Source of the DNA: Nitrososphaeraceae archaeon
GTDB taxonomy: Archaea; Thermoproteota; Nitrososphaeria; Nitrososphaerales; Nitrososphaeraceae
Assembly: GCA_025936955.1 (NCBI GenBank)
Contig: JAICSL010000029.1
Coordinates: forward strand, 1 to 10,796
Length of the DNA stretch: 10,796 nt
Reading direction: 5' to 3'
In this document: positions 1-5,556 of the stretch, in pieces
Layout of the letters: each line of letters opens with the position of its first letter
Position numbering within the stretch: the stretch's first letter is position 1
Notes under the pieces: generated by a model
What the model was told of the DNA's origin: nothing
The model's input: only the letters and a program-made list of their open reading frames with translations
Databases searched by the model: none
Made by a program: the position numbers and the translations under genes

Positions 1-690
1 CAAAAACATAAGAGGAAAATCGTTTATTCTGGCCATGCTGTAGTATTTGGCAACAGTATTTACTATGTCTATATTATCTGATCCTTTGCTAAAAGGATAG
101 GAAAAAATTGTTGAATCAATTCCGTGGTTTAATAGACATTGTTTTGACTGACCTAGTTCATAATCTACCTCGTCTAGAGATAGTGTAGTCAGGTCTTTGT
201 GATTCATGGTATGAGCTTCTATATCATGTCCTTCGTCATGTAGTTGGGTTACGTCTTTCCAGTCCATACGATCGTTGGCACCTTTTTCAACGTAATTGCA
301 TACAACAAAGAATGTAGCTTTGAAATCATATTTGTCAAGAATGGATTTGGCCACAGTAAATTGACTCTTATAACCGTCATCGAATGTCAAAATTACCATC
401 TTATTATTATCTCTGATTGGATCACTAAAACCATCCCAATTACTTGTAGAAAAATGATCTGCAGACGAAGAAGGATTATTAGAAGTTACTTCTTGTTGTA
501 TATTTGTGCCCTGTCCTGTATCTATATCATTTGGAGTTTCTGTTCCTTGTGAGGAATCTGGTTGACTTTTGTTTTTAGTATGTTTTACTGCATCTACTAG
601 AATAATAGAAGTATATGGTGTTGATAATATTAATAATATAAAAAGAGAACAAAGGAAATTAGCTGTAATTGAATATCTGTGAGATGACAT
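1..690 (-). CDS. Exported polysaccharide deacetylase (NodB/CE4 domain), 3' end off the window
   Basis: The 230 visible residues read without a stop to the left edge, so the C-terminus is missing. The N-terminus (about residues 8-34) is a hydrophobic signal peptide or anchor, followed by a Ser/Thr/Gln/Asn-rich linker to about residue 95. The NodB domain then begins: motif 1 is TFDDGY with the catalytic base and metal-binding aspartates at D104/D105, motif 2 is HTMNH (metal ligands H160 and H164), and FSYPFSKG resembles motif 3. CE4 enzymes of this family remove N- or O-acetyl groups from polysaccharides, using a divalent metal; the signal sequence places this one outside the cytoplasmic membrane. 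The exact glycan is unknown. ATG at 690 is the start because it puts the signal peptide in frame and lies just downstream of a box A. It is divergent from a sugar-nucleotide transferase-like gene, which fits a surface-glycan role. Confidence 0.88.
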   Translation of the reverse strand, partial: MSSHRYSITANFLCSLFILLILSTPYTSIILVDAVKHTKNKSQPDSSQGTETPNDIDTGQGTNIQQEVTSNNPSSSADHFSTSNWDGFSDPIRDNNKMVILTFDDGYKSQFTVAKSILDKYDFKATFFVVCNYVEKGANDRMDWKDVTQLHDEGHDIEAHTMNHKDLTTLSLDEVDYELGQSKQCLLNHGIDSTIFSYPFSKGSDNIDIVNTVAKYYSMARINDFPLMFL

Positions 691-692
691 CT

Positions 693-725
693 AGTACCAT
701 TGAAGGTACTGATGATTATATTTGG
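693..725 (-). promoter_or_regulatory. Promoter of the deacetylase gene with an operator-like inverted repeat
   Basis: On the minus strand CCAAATATAAT (715-725) is a good archaeal box A. Initiation about 25 nt downstream would fall around 694-697, only a few bases before the ATG at 690. A perfect inverted repeat, AGTACC-attgaa-GGTACT (693-710), lies exactly between box A and the start codon. That is where an archaeal repressor would block polymerase, although a 5' mRNA hairpin is equally possible. Confidence 0.4.
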
Positions 726-814
726 AAATCTTAGAATTATGGGTTAACTAACTTCTAGTGTAAAATATGCAATGTATATATTAAGAATATGTCTTTATAC
801 ACTCATACTAAGGC

Positions 815-849
815 TATTTAAGTATAGACTATCGATGTAGTTGAGGGAG
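815..849 (+). promoter_or_regulatory. Box A and Shine-Dalgarno of the 855 gene
   Basis: An A/T-rich box A candidate (TATTTAAGTATA, about 815-826) is followed by a purine-rich Shine-Dalgarno GGGAG (845-849), five bases before the TTG at 855. The Shine-Dalgarno decides the start: TTG at 855 is preferred over the next in-frame ATG at codon 17, which lacks one. Confidence 0.5.
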
Positions 850-854
850 ATAAA

Positions 855-1823
855 TTGCAGCTGGTATTTCACAATTCAGATCATCATCTTCAATCTTTGA
901 TGACTCATTATAATGATTGCCCTGCAACATCGCTAAAAGTGTTTGGACAGCCCATAATTCTGAGAAATGTCCAATTAGCAAAGGAAATTCTTGGTATTGA
1001 TACAGTTATACTTCCAGAAGGACATTCTAACGCTATTAAACTAATTGAAGATAGTTTTCCTTCTATTAGAGTAGAGCAGTTTTCTAATGACGAATATAAT
1101 AGAAATAATGATATTAATAGAATTTCTTCGTTGACTACATATTTATTAAATAGAAAAAATGAAACAGAGCTCAATAAAGAAACAAGGTTTAAAGTTCCTT
1201 TAAATACATTCATTCATGGTCCAGCAAAGGAACAAGAGTCTTCTCTTACAATCGATCCTGTAATCTATCCATGGGATTTTTTGAGAGTAATTCAAAAGGT
1301 ACTTTATGATAATATAAAACATACGATAATTTCTCATAATGCTTCAATTGCCAAATCAAGTATAATTGAAGGACCATGCATAATTGAAGATGACGTTGTG
1401 ATTGACGACTTTTGCAAAATAAAAGGACCCACTTACATTGGTAAAGGCAGCTTTGTTGGAATGAGTTCTCTTATTAGAAGTTCTATGTTGGGAAAGGAAA
1501 CAAGTATTGGATTTAATTGCGAAATTGCTCGAACATATTTTGCAGGTCGTGATAAAATGGCACATCAAAACGTGATACTTGATAGCATAATAGGAAAAGA
1601 TGTTTGGTTTGGAGGGTACTCAGGTACTGCTAATGTATTGCTAAATAACCAAAATGTAAAGTATGAAATAGATGATAAACTTCTCGATACTGGAACAAGT
1701 CACTTTGGTGCAGTAGTTGGCAATAATTGTGCAATCGGTGCTTCCGTAATAACTCTACCAGGAAGACAAATCCCAAGCAATTCTACAATTCAAGCTGGAA
1801 CAATATTTGGTAAGAAGTGTTAG
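855..1823 (+). CDS. Sugar-phosphate nucleotidyl/acyltransferase-like protein with left-handed beta-helix
   Basis: This is a 322-residue protein starting at TTG. The C-terminal half (about 160-320) carries hexapeptide repeats of a left-handed beta-helix, with recurrent I/V-G turns such as TYIGKGSFVG, HQNVILDSIIG and GAVVGNNCAIGASV. The pattern, including HxN(x3)DSIIG, matches the C-terminal part of archaeal GlmU-like bifunctional enzymes that act on sugar-1-phosphates. The first 150 residues hold LKVFGQPIILRNV and VIYPWDFL, as in nucleotidyltransferase domains. However, the glycine-rich GxGTR nucleotide-binding signature is absent and the domain is much shorter than the usual 230 or so residues. 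Acyltransferase or structural activity is therefore more likely than nucleotidyl transfer. It probably acts in the cytoplasm in nucleotide-sugar supply for surface glycans. The exact substrate cannot be read from the sequence. Confidence 0.8.
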   Translation: MQLVFHNSDHHLQSLMTHYNDCPATSLKVFGQPIILRNVQLAKEILGIDTVILPEGHSNAIKLIEDSFPSIRVEQFSNDEYNRNNDINRISSLTTYLLNRKNETELNKETRFKVPLNTFIHGPAKEQESSLTIDPVIYPWDFLRVIQKVLYDNIKHTIISHNASIAKSSIIEGPCIIEDDVVIDDFCKIKGPTYIGKGSFVGMSSLIRSSMLGKETSIGFNCEIARTYFAGRDKMAHQNVILDSIIGKDVWFGGYSGTANVLLNNQNVKYEIDDKLLDTGTSHFGAVVGNNCAIGASVITLPGRQIPSNSTIQAGTIFGKKC

Positions 1824-1892
1824 AACATACTACAACTTTGCATGTTTCAAAATAGAGATTGGTGGTTAGACAAATCACCTAACAAAATTTTT

Positions 1893-1911
1893 AATTCCTT
1901 CTCTGGGAATT
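1893..1911. terminator. Weak hairpin between convergent genes
   Basis: AATTCC (1893-1898) and GGAATT (1906-1911) form a six-bp stem with a seven-base loop, between the convergent gene ends at 1823 and 1981. T-rich tracts lie beside it on both strands. It could help terminate either gene, but the stem is short and archaeal termination often needs only the T tract. Confidence 0.25.
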
Positions 1912-1980
1912 GTTTGTCAACCTTAGAATTTGATCATATGATAGTTAGATCAATATATACACAGATTAGCTTAAAGTTAT

Positions 1981-2316
1981 TTATTGTTTCTTCTCGACCA
2001 ATCCAGCAGCTCGTTCTATAGCGTATACACTGTTATATCTAACTCCATCCTCTAGATTGTTTTGAACAGCCTCAAATACATCATTGATTCTATTTCCCCT
2101 GGCTGGAGACTTTCTATTTATGTGATTTTTTATATCTTCCTTGGTTGCTGGAAATTGTAGACCTTCGAGTAGATTTGCCATTTTAGATGCTGTGTCCCTA
2201 TTGGTTGCCTCATTTGTAGGTGGTTCCACTGCAACCTCTCCTACTCTTTCCGATGTTGCACCAACGCCTGATTCATTACTGTCAGTGTAGTTTCGATCAT
2301 TTGATATGTACGACAT
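1981..2316 (-). CDS. DUF2795 domain protein
   Basis: This 111-residue acidic protein has no signal peptide or membrane segment. Residues 1-45 are low-complexity and probably disordered (Asn, Ser, Glu, Thr). Residues 46-107 match the DUF2795 pattern: a helix (ANLLEGLQFPATKEDI) and then a predicted small alpha-helical domain ending in LEDGVRYNSVYAIERAAG. The phrases 'L.GL.FPATKEDI..H' and 'D..RY.S....': are the parts that identify the family. The function of DUF2795 is unknown; many bacterial and archaeal genomes have several small stand-alone copies. A box A-like AAATAAATTTTAA (2347-2361, minus) lies about 35-40 bases before the ATG, giving a short leader without a clear Shine-Dalgarno. It is on the same strand as the CHRD gene but 172 bases away, so it probably has its own promoter. 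Confidence 0.72.
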   Translation of the reverse strand: MSYISNDRNYTDSNESGVGATSERVGEVAVEPPTNEATNRDTASKMANLLEGLQFPATKEDIKNHINRKSPARGNRINDVFEAVQNNLEDGVRYNSVYAIERAAGLVEKKQ

Positions 2317-2346
2317 TTTTCATTTTCATCTATAATGATTCATAGT

Positions 2347-2361
2347 GGTTAAAATTTATTT
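2347..2361 (-). promoter_or_regulatory. Box A candidate for the DUF2795 gene
   Basis: AAATAAATTTTAACC on the minus strand is centred about 39 bases upstream of the ATG at 2316. It would give a leader of roughly 13 bases. The call rests only on position and composition. Confidence 0.3.
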
Positions 2362-2452
2362 CTGATAAACATACATTAGAACAAATTTGACATAAATATA
2401 AAGCCCTGAGATAACAAAGATTATGATAACAGAAACCACCATTATAACAAAT

Positions 2453-2491
2453 TAATCATCCCGTGACATCAGACAAATGTCGACCTGATTA
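2453..2491 (-). terminator. Hairpin at the end of the CHRD gene
   Basis: Two nested arms, TAATCA/TGATTA (2453-2458 and 2486-2491) and GACAT/ATGTC (2465-2469 and 2477-2481), fold into an interrupted hairpin. The outer arm includes the TAA stop of the CHRD gene. On the minus strand it is followed by ATTTGTTAT, moderately T-rich. This is consistent with a terminator or a 3'-end stabilising structure. Confidence 0.3.
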
Positions 2492-2995
2492 GTGACCTCC
2501 ATTACTACTAGTTATCTGACCCCTGATTTCTCCACCTGGATTTTGTTGTGTATGTATATCGATATATGTTTCACCATCATTCATAGGAGTAGTCAAATCT
2601 GTTACATATTCAAATGCCCCTGTGTCGGATGTTATTGAACCAGTTTCTGATACTTTATTGGTGGGAGAATTATTTTTGAATAGTGTCGCTATTATAAACC
2701 CATTTTTTCCTGGTTTGCCAGCATGTATATGTGCTGATGTTACACCTTCTATGTTTGAAGCATTCACAGTAAACTTTATACTTTGTCCGATTACTGTGAA
2801 TTCAGCAATGCCTGTAGCTTTTGAGTTTGTAGGTGGTACTTCCTGCTTGCCTGATAGCTGTGCTGTGAATTTTTCTTCTTGTGCAAATACATTTGAATTT
2901 GTTAGGACATTGATTACTGTTACTGATGTGATTATTATAGCAGCAAAAATTATCCCTGTCACTATTTTCTTAGACATTATGTTCTTGGTATCCAT
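2489..2995 (-). CDS. Secreted CHRD-domain protein
   Basis: The protein has 168 residues. Residues 8-38 form a signal peptide (basic MSKK, then a hydrophobic stretch, then VFA before QE, a likely signal-peptidase site). The mature part is a single CHRD domain. Its hallmarks are FTAQLSGKQEVPP, SAHIHAG (H89, H91), the late ITSDTGAF, DGETYIDIHT and NPGGEIRGQI. CHRD domains are named after chordin and occur in many exported microbial proteins; they are presumed to be extracellular beta-sandwiches, with no established enzymatic role. M7 is an alternative start, but M1 matches a box A 27 bases upstream. Secreted CHRD proteins are frequent in soil Nitrososphaerales, which supports the taxonomic guess. 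The 59-bp repeat lies just upstream of its promoter. Confidence 0.88.
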   Translation of the reverse strand: MDTKNIMSKKIVTGIIFAAIIITSVTVINVLTNSNVFAQEEKFTAQLSGKQEVPPTNSKATGIAEFTVIGQSIKFTVNASNIEGVTSAHIHAGKPGKNGFIIATLFKNNSPTNKVSETGSITSDTGAFEYVTDLTTPMNDGETYIDIHTQQNPGGEIRGQITSSNGGH

Positions 2996-3018
2996 ACATG
3001 TATGTTATAATGCTTTAT

Positions 3019-3026
3019 CCTTTTAA
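3019..3026 (-). promoter_or_regulatory. Box A candidate for the CHRD gene
   Basis: TTAAAAGG on the minus strand is centred 27 bases from the ATG at 2995. That is the spacing expected for a leaderless transcript, and the gene has no Shine-Dalgarno. Confidence 0.35.
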
Positions 3027-3047
3027 TGGACTCATTAGTCCGGCTCG

Positions 3048-3106
3048 AGAGGGATGCAGCTGAAAATTCAATCGAATCTAAATCGAAAAGAATATCATCT
3101 TATAGA
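3048..3106 (+). repeat. 59-bp dispersed repeat, copy 1
   Basis: This segment starts AGAGGGATGCAGCTG and ends ATATCATCTTATAGA. It is repeated in direct orientation at 4430-4488 with 55 of 59 identical bases. Both copies could be read as a start MQLKIQ, but all four differences change the encoded residue and one makes a stop (TGA) in copy 2. Conservation is therefore at the nucleic-acid level, not of a peptide. An open frame from the ATG at 3054 runs to 3293, but it resembles no family and overlaps the CHRD promoter side, so I do not call it a gene. Confidence 0.8.
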
Positions 3107-3118
3107 AATGAACCAGAT

Positions 3119-3138
3119 GACTATGACTGACTATGACT
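3119..3138. repeat. Short tandem repeat, 2 x 10 bp
   Basis: GACTATGACT occurs twice in immediate tandem, 13 bases after repeat copy 1. It is an ordinary slippage product with no recognised role. Confidence 0.6.
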
Positions 3139-3302
3139 ATGGCGTTAAATTCATGAATATCAATTGTCATATTGTATATTTATATCTACTTTGTAAAGTG
3201 CGAGAAATTAAAGATTGCCTAACCATTAGATTGAATGATTATGACGGTCCCAAGGGGGTTCAAACATCTATCTGTGCTAAAATTGGTCCCTAGATTAGTG
3301 TA

Positions 3303-3483
3303 GGACAACTAATTTTAAAAGATTTTATATTCAAAAAGAAGCCATTAGAAAATAAATCTGGTAGGACAAAAAAGCTAGTCAGACAGTAAATTCTCAGCTA
3401 AAGTAAAAGCAATTCTAGAAGAAAAGAAACATCTTCAACTTTATACTAGACTGGCTAAACAGATAGCGTATAATAAAAAATAG
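3303..3483 (+). pseudogene. Decayed coding remnant, family unknown
   Basis: The stretch 3107-3499 contains no intact gene I can support. Two overlapping open segments in different frames look protein-like: 3303-3389 (ends GRTKKLVRQ then TAA) and 3379-3483 (KAILEEKKHLQLYTRLAKQ, ends at TAG). Neither has a plausible start codon. The second has a clean amphipathic-helix composition. One frameshift would join them into a Lys-rich C-terminus of about 60 residues. This suggests the tail of a degraded gene, possibly linked to the 59-bp repeat, but the A-rich composition could give the same appearance by chance. Confidence 0.22.
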
Positions 3484-3499
3484 TGCTTTTTCCCATCCA

Positions 3500-3727
3500 T
3501 TATTCTTTCTTAGATGCTTGCGTTGTCCATAGAATTTTTCCATCAATCACCCACTTGGCACTGCCTAGGTCCTTGCCGTCAGGACCTGTTGCTCTTGGGA
3601 TATCGACTTCGAGATGATCAAAACCAATCGTAGTAGATATATTAGTATCTGATAATCTCTCTAAAATTTGCCCAATAATTTGGGACCACTGACTTGCATT
3701 CTGATTTCCATTATTATTTTGACTCAT
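3500..3727 (-). CDS. Small hypothetical protein (75 aa)
   Basis: This 75-residue soluble protein starts with an Asn/Gln-rich stretch (1-14). An amphipathic helix follows (WSQIIGQILERLSD, about 14-27), then a beta-rich part with FDHLEVDIPRATGPDG and AKWVIDGKILWTT. There is no signal peptide, membrane segment or Cys. I do not recognise a named family. The composition and the alternating hydrophobic pattern look like a real folded domain, and the upstream promoter is good. It is divergent from the 3867 gene, and both lie between the two copies of the 59-bp repeat. Confidence 0.6.
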   Translation of the reverse strand: MSQNNNGNQNASQWSQIIGQILERLSDTNISTTIGFDHLEVDIPRATGPDGKDLGSAKWVIDGKILWTTQASKKE

Positions 3728-3754
3728 ATTACTCTATTATATAGGACAACTTTG

Positions 3755-3763
3755 AATATATAG
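3755..3763 (-). promoter_or_regulatory. Box A of the 3727 gene
   Basis: CTATATATTC on the minus strand is centred about 32 bases before the ATG. It suits a leaderless or nearly leaderless transcript; no Shine-Dalgarno is present. A second TATATAAT at about 3736-3743 is too close to the ATG to serve this start. Confidence 0.4.
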
Positions 3764-3866
3764 GATGCAAAAATGATATGCATACTGATTCTCCTAACTT
3801 GTTACTTAGATAAAGAAAGACCATCATATGATTTAGGTGACCTCAAGAGATATTATTGTTATGTAG

Positions 3867-4394
3867 ATGACAAAAAAATCAAACCATTCTAAATCACATC
3901 ATTCATCATCTACGTCAATATCGACTGATACATCAATATCACCAGCAACATCTTCTAATTCAATACAACCATTTCCATCATCTTTATCATTACAACCAGG
4001 TCAATGTGACATTACTGCATGGAATCATGTTTACAATCTTTCTAAATTACAAATAATCAATACTTGTAAAAATGTTTCAGGTGTAATCGAAAGTATAAAT
4101 TCACAAGTAAACGGTAATTTTTATATCAGACTAAAAGTAGATCAGGAATTTTCTAGCTTGATACCTTCTACTAATATAAATAGACAATTTGGTGACTTGA
4201 TAGTAGAACCAGTATGTGAAAAAGCAATAATGCAAGCAAACACTATGCCAACTTGTCAGGGTTTCAATCAAAATATTACTACGATCCCACCTGTAGGTAC
4301 TCATGTTATAGTTACTGGTGCATATGTATTAGATAATGGGCAGGGTGGACTGGCTAAAATATATCCAGTAACTAGTATTATACAGGATAGGTAA
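3867..4394 (+). CDS. Four-cysteine OB-fold-like protein with Ser/Thr-rich N-terminus
   Basis: The 175-residue protein has a low-complexity Ser/Thr/His N-terminus (1-45). A compact domain (46-172) follows: CDITAWNHVYN, a strand 'CKNVSGVIESI', YIRLKVDQEF, GDLIVEPVC and a late VGTHVIVTGAYVLD. The order of strands (G.I..I...GD..I.L, then G..V.VTG.YV.D) resembles an OB-fold of the kind seen in small exported proteins of Nitrososphaerales. The function is unknown. Four cysteines (C47, C67, C117, C130) would suit disulfides in an exported protein. Yet no signal peptide is present: a TAG directly precedes the ATG in frame and nothing hydrophobic lies upstream. Either it is cytosolic or it has lost its export signal. 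No Shine-Dalgarno is visible. Confidence 0.62.
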   Translation: MTKKSNHSKSHHSSSTSISTDTSISPATSSNSIQPFPSSLSLQPGQCDITAWNHVYNLSKLQIINTCKNVSGVIESINSQVNGNFYIRLKVDQEFSSLIPSTNINRQFGDLIVEPVCEKAIMQANTMPTCQGFNQNITTIPPVGTHVIVTGAYVLDNGQGGLAKIYPVTSIIQDR

Positions 4395-4429
4395 AACTCA
4401 TTCTTGCTGATATGCACAGATTCAGCCCC

Positions 4430-4488
4430 AGAGGGATGCAGCTGAAAATTCAATTGAGTCTAATTTGAAAAGAATATCATCTTATAGA
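4430..4488 (+). repeat. 59-bp dispersed repeat, copy 2
   Basis: This is the direct-repeat partner of 3048-3106, with four substitutions. It begins 35 bases after the stop of the 175-aa gene. In this copy TTCAGC (4421-4426) just before the repeat and GCTGAA (4441-4446) inside it can pair into a small hairpin; copy 1 cannot form it. After the repeat, 4489-4619 holds no convincing gene on the plus strand. A Cys-rich open frame (CVPVCSGYF, GCLGCSLCYK) follows from the repeat to a TGA at about 4690, but it is antisense to the small minus-strand genes and lacks a start. Confidence 0.8.
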
Positions 4489-4602
4489 CGTATCAAAGAC
4501 CAGGTTTATAGACGATAGAAACAATATTTCAAATGCCAAGACATTATGTGTCCCTGTATGCTCTGGCTACTTTAATTTCCAAGATCATGGATGTCTTGGC
4601 TG

Positions 4603-4622
4603 TAGCCTTTGCTACAAAGCTA
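4603..4622 (-). terminator. Hairpin at the end of the small minus-strand cluster
   Basis: TAGCCTTTG and CAAAGCTA (4603-4622) form a stem with one bulged base and a three-base loop. On the minus strand the stem begins inside the TAG stop of the 47-aa gene. The position suggests a terminator, though no long T tract follows. A second, weaker hairpin (CCAAGA/TCTTGG) lies about 20 bases further downstream. Confidence 0.3.
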
Positions 4623-4763
4623 TTGCACTTTGTCTCTTCGCCACTGAACTTGACGATCTTGCTGTTCCATCTCAGCAAGTAGCAAAATGATAAAACCTAT
4701 CCACAATATCTTTTGTACAATAATAACATATCTTTCCCAACTGTATACGACATGATCAAGCAT
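4620..4763 (-). CDS. Small single-span membrane protein (47 aa)
   Basis: This short gene reads MLDHVVYSWERY, then a hydrophobic segment (about residues 12-30, VIIVQKILWIGFIILLLA), then a charged tail MEQQDRQVQWRRDKVQ. It is predicted to be a one-pass membrane protein with a charged tail. Its ATG overlaps the stop of the upstream zinc-finger-like gene by eight bases (ATGCTTGA), an arrangement typical of translational coupling. I recognise no family. The two genes read consistently over their full length and the overlap is tight, which argues against chance. It is still very short, so the call is tentative. Confidence 0.42.
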   Translation of the reverse strand: MLDHVVYSWERYVIIVQKILWIGFIILLLAEMEQQDRQVQWRRDKVQ

Positions 4764-4893
4764 ATTTAGGCATTGGGTAAACTTCGTTATGGCTGCGATA
4801 TTGCTTCCAGCATTCAGAATGCATAAACTCTAGTACTTCGAGATCTGGATCATCCATATCCCAACCACAGTATTTGCATATACGTTTTCGCAT
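4756..4893 (-). CDS. Small zinc-finger-like protein (45 aa)
   Basis: The 45 residues contain CKYCGWDMDD near the start and EFMHSECWKQY in the middle. The candidate zinc ligands are C6, C9, H25 and C28 (C-x2-C-x15-H-x2-C), similar to small archaeal treble-clef or CCHC-type fingers in which an H/C pair sits in an H-S-x-C-W motif. Such proteins often bind nucleic acid or a protein partner; which one cannot be told here. ATG at 4893 has no Shine-Dalgarno, but AGTATATTTT (4908-4917, minus) lies about 20 bases upstream, suiting leaderless initiation. It lies 36 bases downstream of the interrupted phosphatase gene and overlaps the 47-aa membrane protein gene. Confidence 0.58.
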   Translation of the reverse strand: MRKRICKYCGWDMDDPDLEVLEFMHSECWKQYRSHNEVYPMPKYA

Positions 4894-4907
4894 TAAATTT
4901 GATTGAC

Positions 4908-4917
4908 AAAATATACT
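4908..4917 (-). promoter_or_regulatory. Box A candidate for the 45-aa zinc-finger gene
   Basis: AGTATATTTT on the minus strand lies about 15-24 bases before the ATG at 4893. It would let the two small genes be transcribed independently of the phosphatase, as a leaderless message. Confidence 0.35.
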
Positions 4918-4929
4918 ATGTTCATAATA

Positions 4930-5133
4930 TTAAGGTAAAGTAACATTGAATAATCTCTTTAATTTCGAAATGTGGCTTGGATTTATATTTGCTATAGGTA
5001 CTCTATCCTTAACCAAAGTCCATGCATCATACAAGTCCATTCCACCATATTTGACTAGAACACCATCTGCTATAGCATTGCTACGAGATATTCCTGCTAC
5101 ACAACATATAACAACTCTGCCATGTTTTTGCAT
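4930..5133 (-). pseudogene. Dual-specificity phosphatase, catalytic C-terminal part
   Basis: This 67-residue open frame holds the phosphatase P-loop VICCVAGISRSNA. It is the C-x5-R signature of the cysteine phosphatase superfamily, with nucleophile C11 and R17 (numbered from M1). The residue before the nucleophile is Cys instead of the usual His. The rest (VKYGGMDLYDAWTLVKDRVP, NPSHISKLKRLF) matches the helical end of small dual-specificity phosphatases. It continues, in the same frame, the segment at 5140-5331, from which only a TAG and two codons separate it. AGGA (5138-5141) sits six bases before this ATG, so separate translation by reinitiation is possible. On its own it lacks the N-terminal strands and the general-acid loop, so it is unlikely to be active unless both parts associate. 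Confidence 0.7.
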
Positions 5134-5139
5134 TAATTC

Positions 5140-5331
5140 CTATGCAAGATCAATCTTTTTATCATAATCTTCTAGAGAGTTAGCATCATCATCATATAGA
5201 TCTCGCACATCGGCAACAGGCCATATTATATCTGTTATTCCCCCAGTCTCTTGATCTACATCTTTTAATTCACGATAACTAAATTCATTTATGCCTTGCG
5301 TAGCTAGCTTATTTTCTATTATCTTAAACAA
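5140..5331 (-). pseudogene. Dual-specificity phosphatase, N-terminal part, ending at an in-frame TAG
   Basis: This 63-residue segment reads KIIENKLATQGINEFSYREL, then DIIWPVADVRDLYDDD, then LEDYDKKIDLA. It corresponds to the first half of a small dual-specificity phosphatase, where the aspartate-rich loop normally supplies the general acid. It stops at TAG (5140-5142) in the middle of the helix that precedes the P-loop strand. Beyond the TAG the same frame continues ELMQKHGRVVICC. The joined protein would be 133 residues, the expected family length, so a single nonsense change is the simplest reading. The start is TTG at 5331, since an in-frame TGA lies two codons upstream and no ATG exists in this part. 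A GGTAGG about nine bases before could be the Shine-Dalgarno. Confidence 0.65.
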
Positions 5332-5359
5332 AGATCATGCCTACCTGTTTATTTATTTA

Positions 5360-5485
5360 TTTCGTTCATCAGCTGCTAACCGATCCTTATAGTATAGTAG
5401 TATGACATTTCTGGATGGCAATCATGGATTTTGTTCATAATCTGTCAGCTCGATTCTTATAATTTAGCAGAGTGTACATTTTGGA
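5360..5485 (-). repeat. Imperfect tandem duplication upstream of the phosphatase gene, period about 70 bp
   Basis: Two similar blocks, about 5360-5415 and 5429-5485, share TTTNGTTCAT, then CGATNCTTATA, then ACATTT(C/T)TGGA in the same order and spacing. The core of 35 bases matches at about three quarters of positions, allowing one indel. On the minus strand each block has an A/T box (CTATAAGGATCG and TTATAAGAATCG). The duplicated element is therefore probably a promoter, with the proximal copy in position to drive the phosphatase gene. A TTTA microrepeat (four units, 5347-5362) follows the proximal copy. Confidence 0.45.
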
Positions 5486-5556
5486 ATTCTAAAAGTCTTT
5501 ATATCATCATACTGGCATCTATCTGAAGGACATTCAACTAAACAGCCAGACAGAAC

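Noticed and set aside
244..552. 102-residue frame on the plus strand
   Set aside because: Antisense to the NodB domain of the deacetylase.
2622..3026. 134-residue open frame on the plus strand
   Set aside because: It is the antisense shadow of the CHRD gene, which has a clear signal peptide and domain motifs.
3048..3150. C/D-box guide RNA in or after repeat copy 1
   Set aside because: CTGA and TGATGA-like words occur, but not in the C-D'-C'-D order and spacing, and copy 2 does not keep them.
3054..3293. 79-residue open frame starting inside repeat copy 1
   Set aside because: No family resemblance; the frame is destroyed in repeat copy 2 by a TGA, the differences are non-synonymous, and the Shine-Dalgarno-like GAGGG abuts the ATG with no spacing.
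5360..5485. Possible CRISPR-like repeat array
   Set aside because: Only two diverged copies with one spacer and no cas genes; a promoter duplication is simpler.
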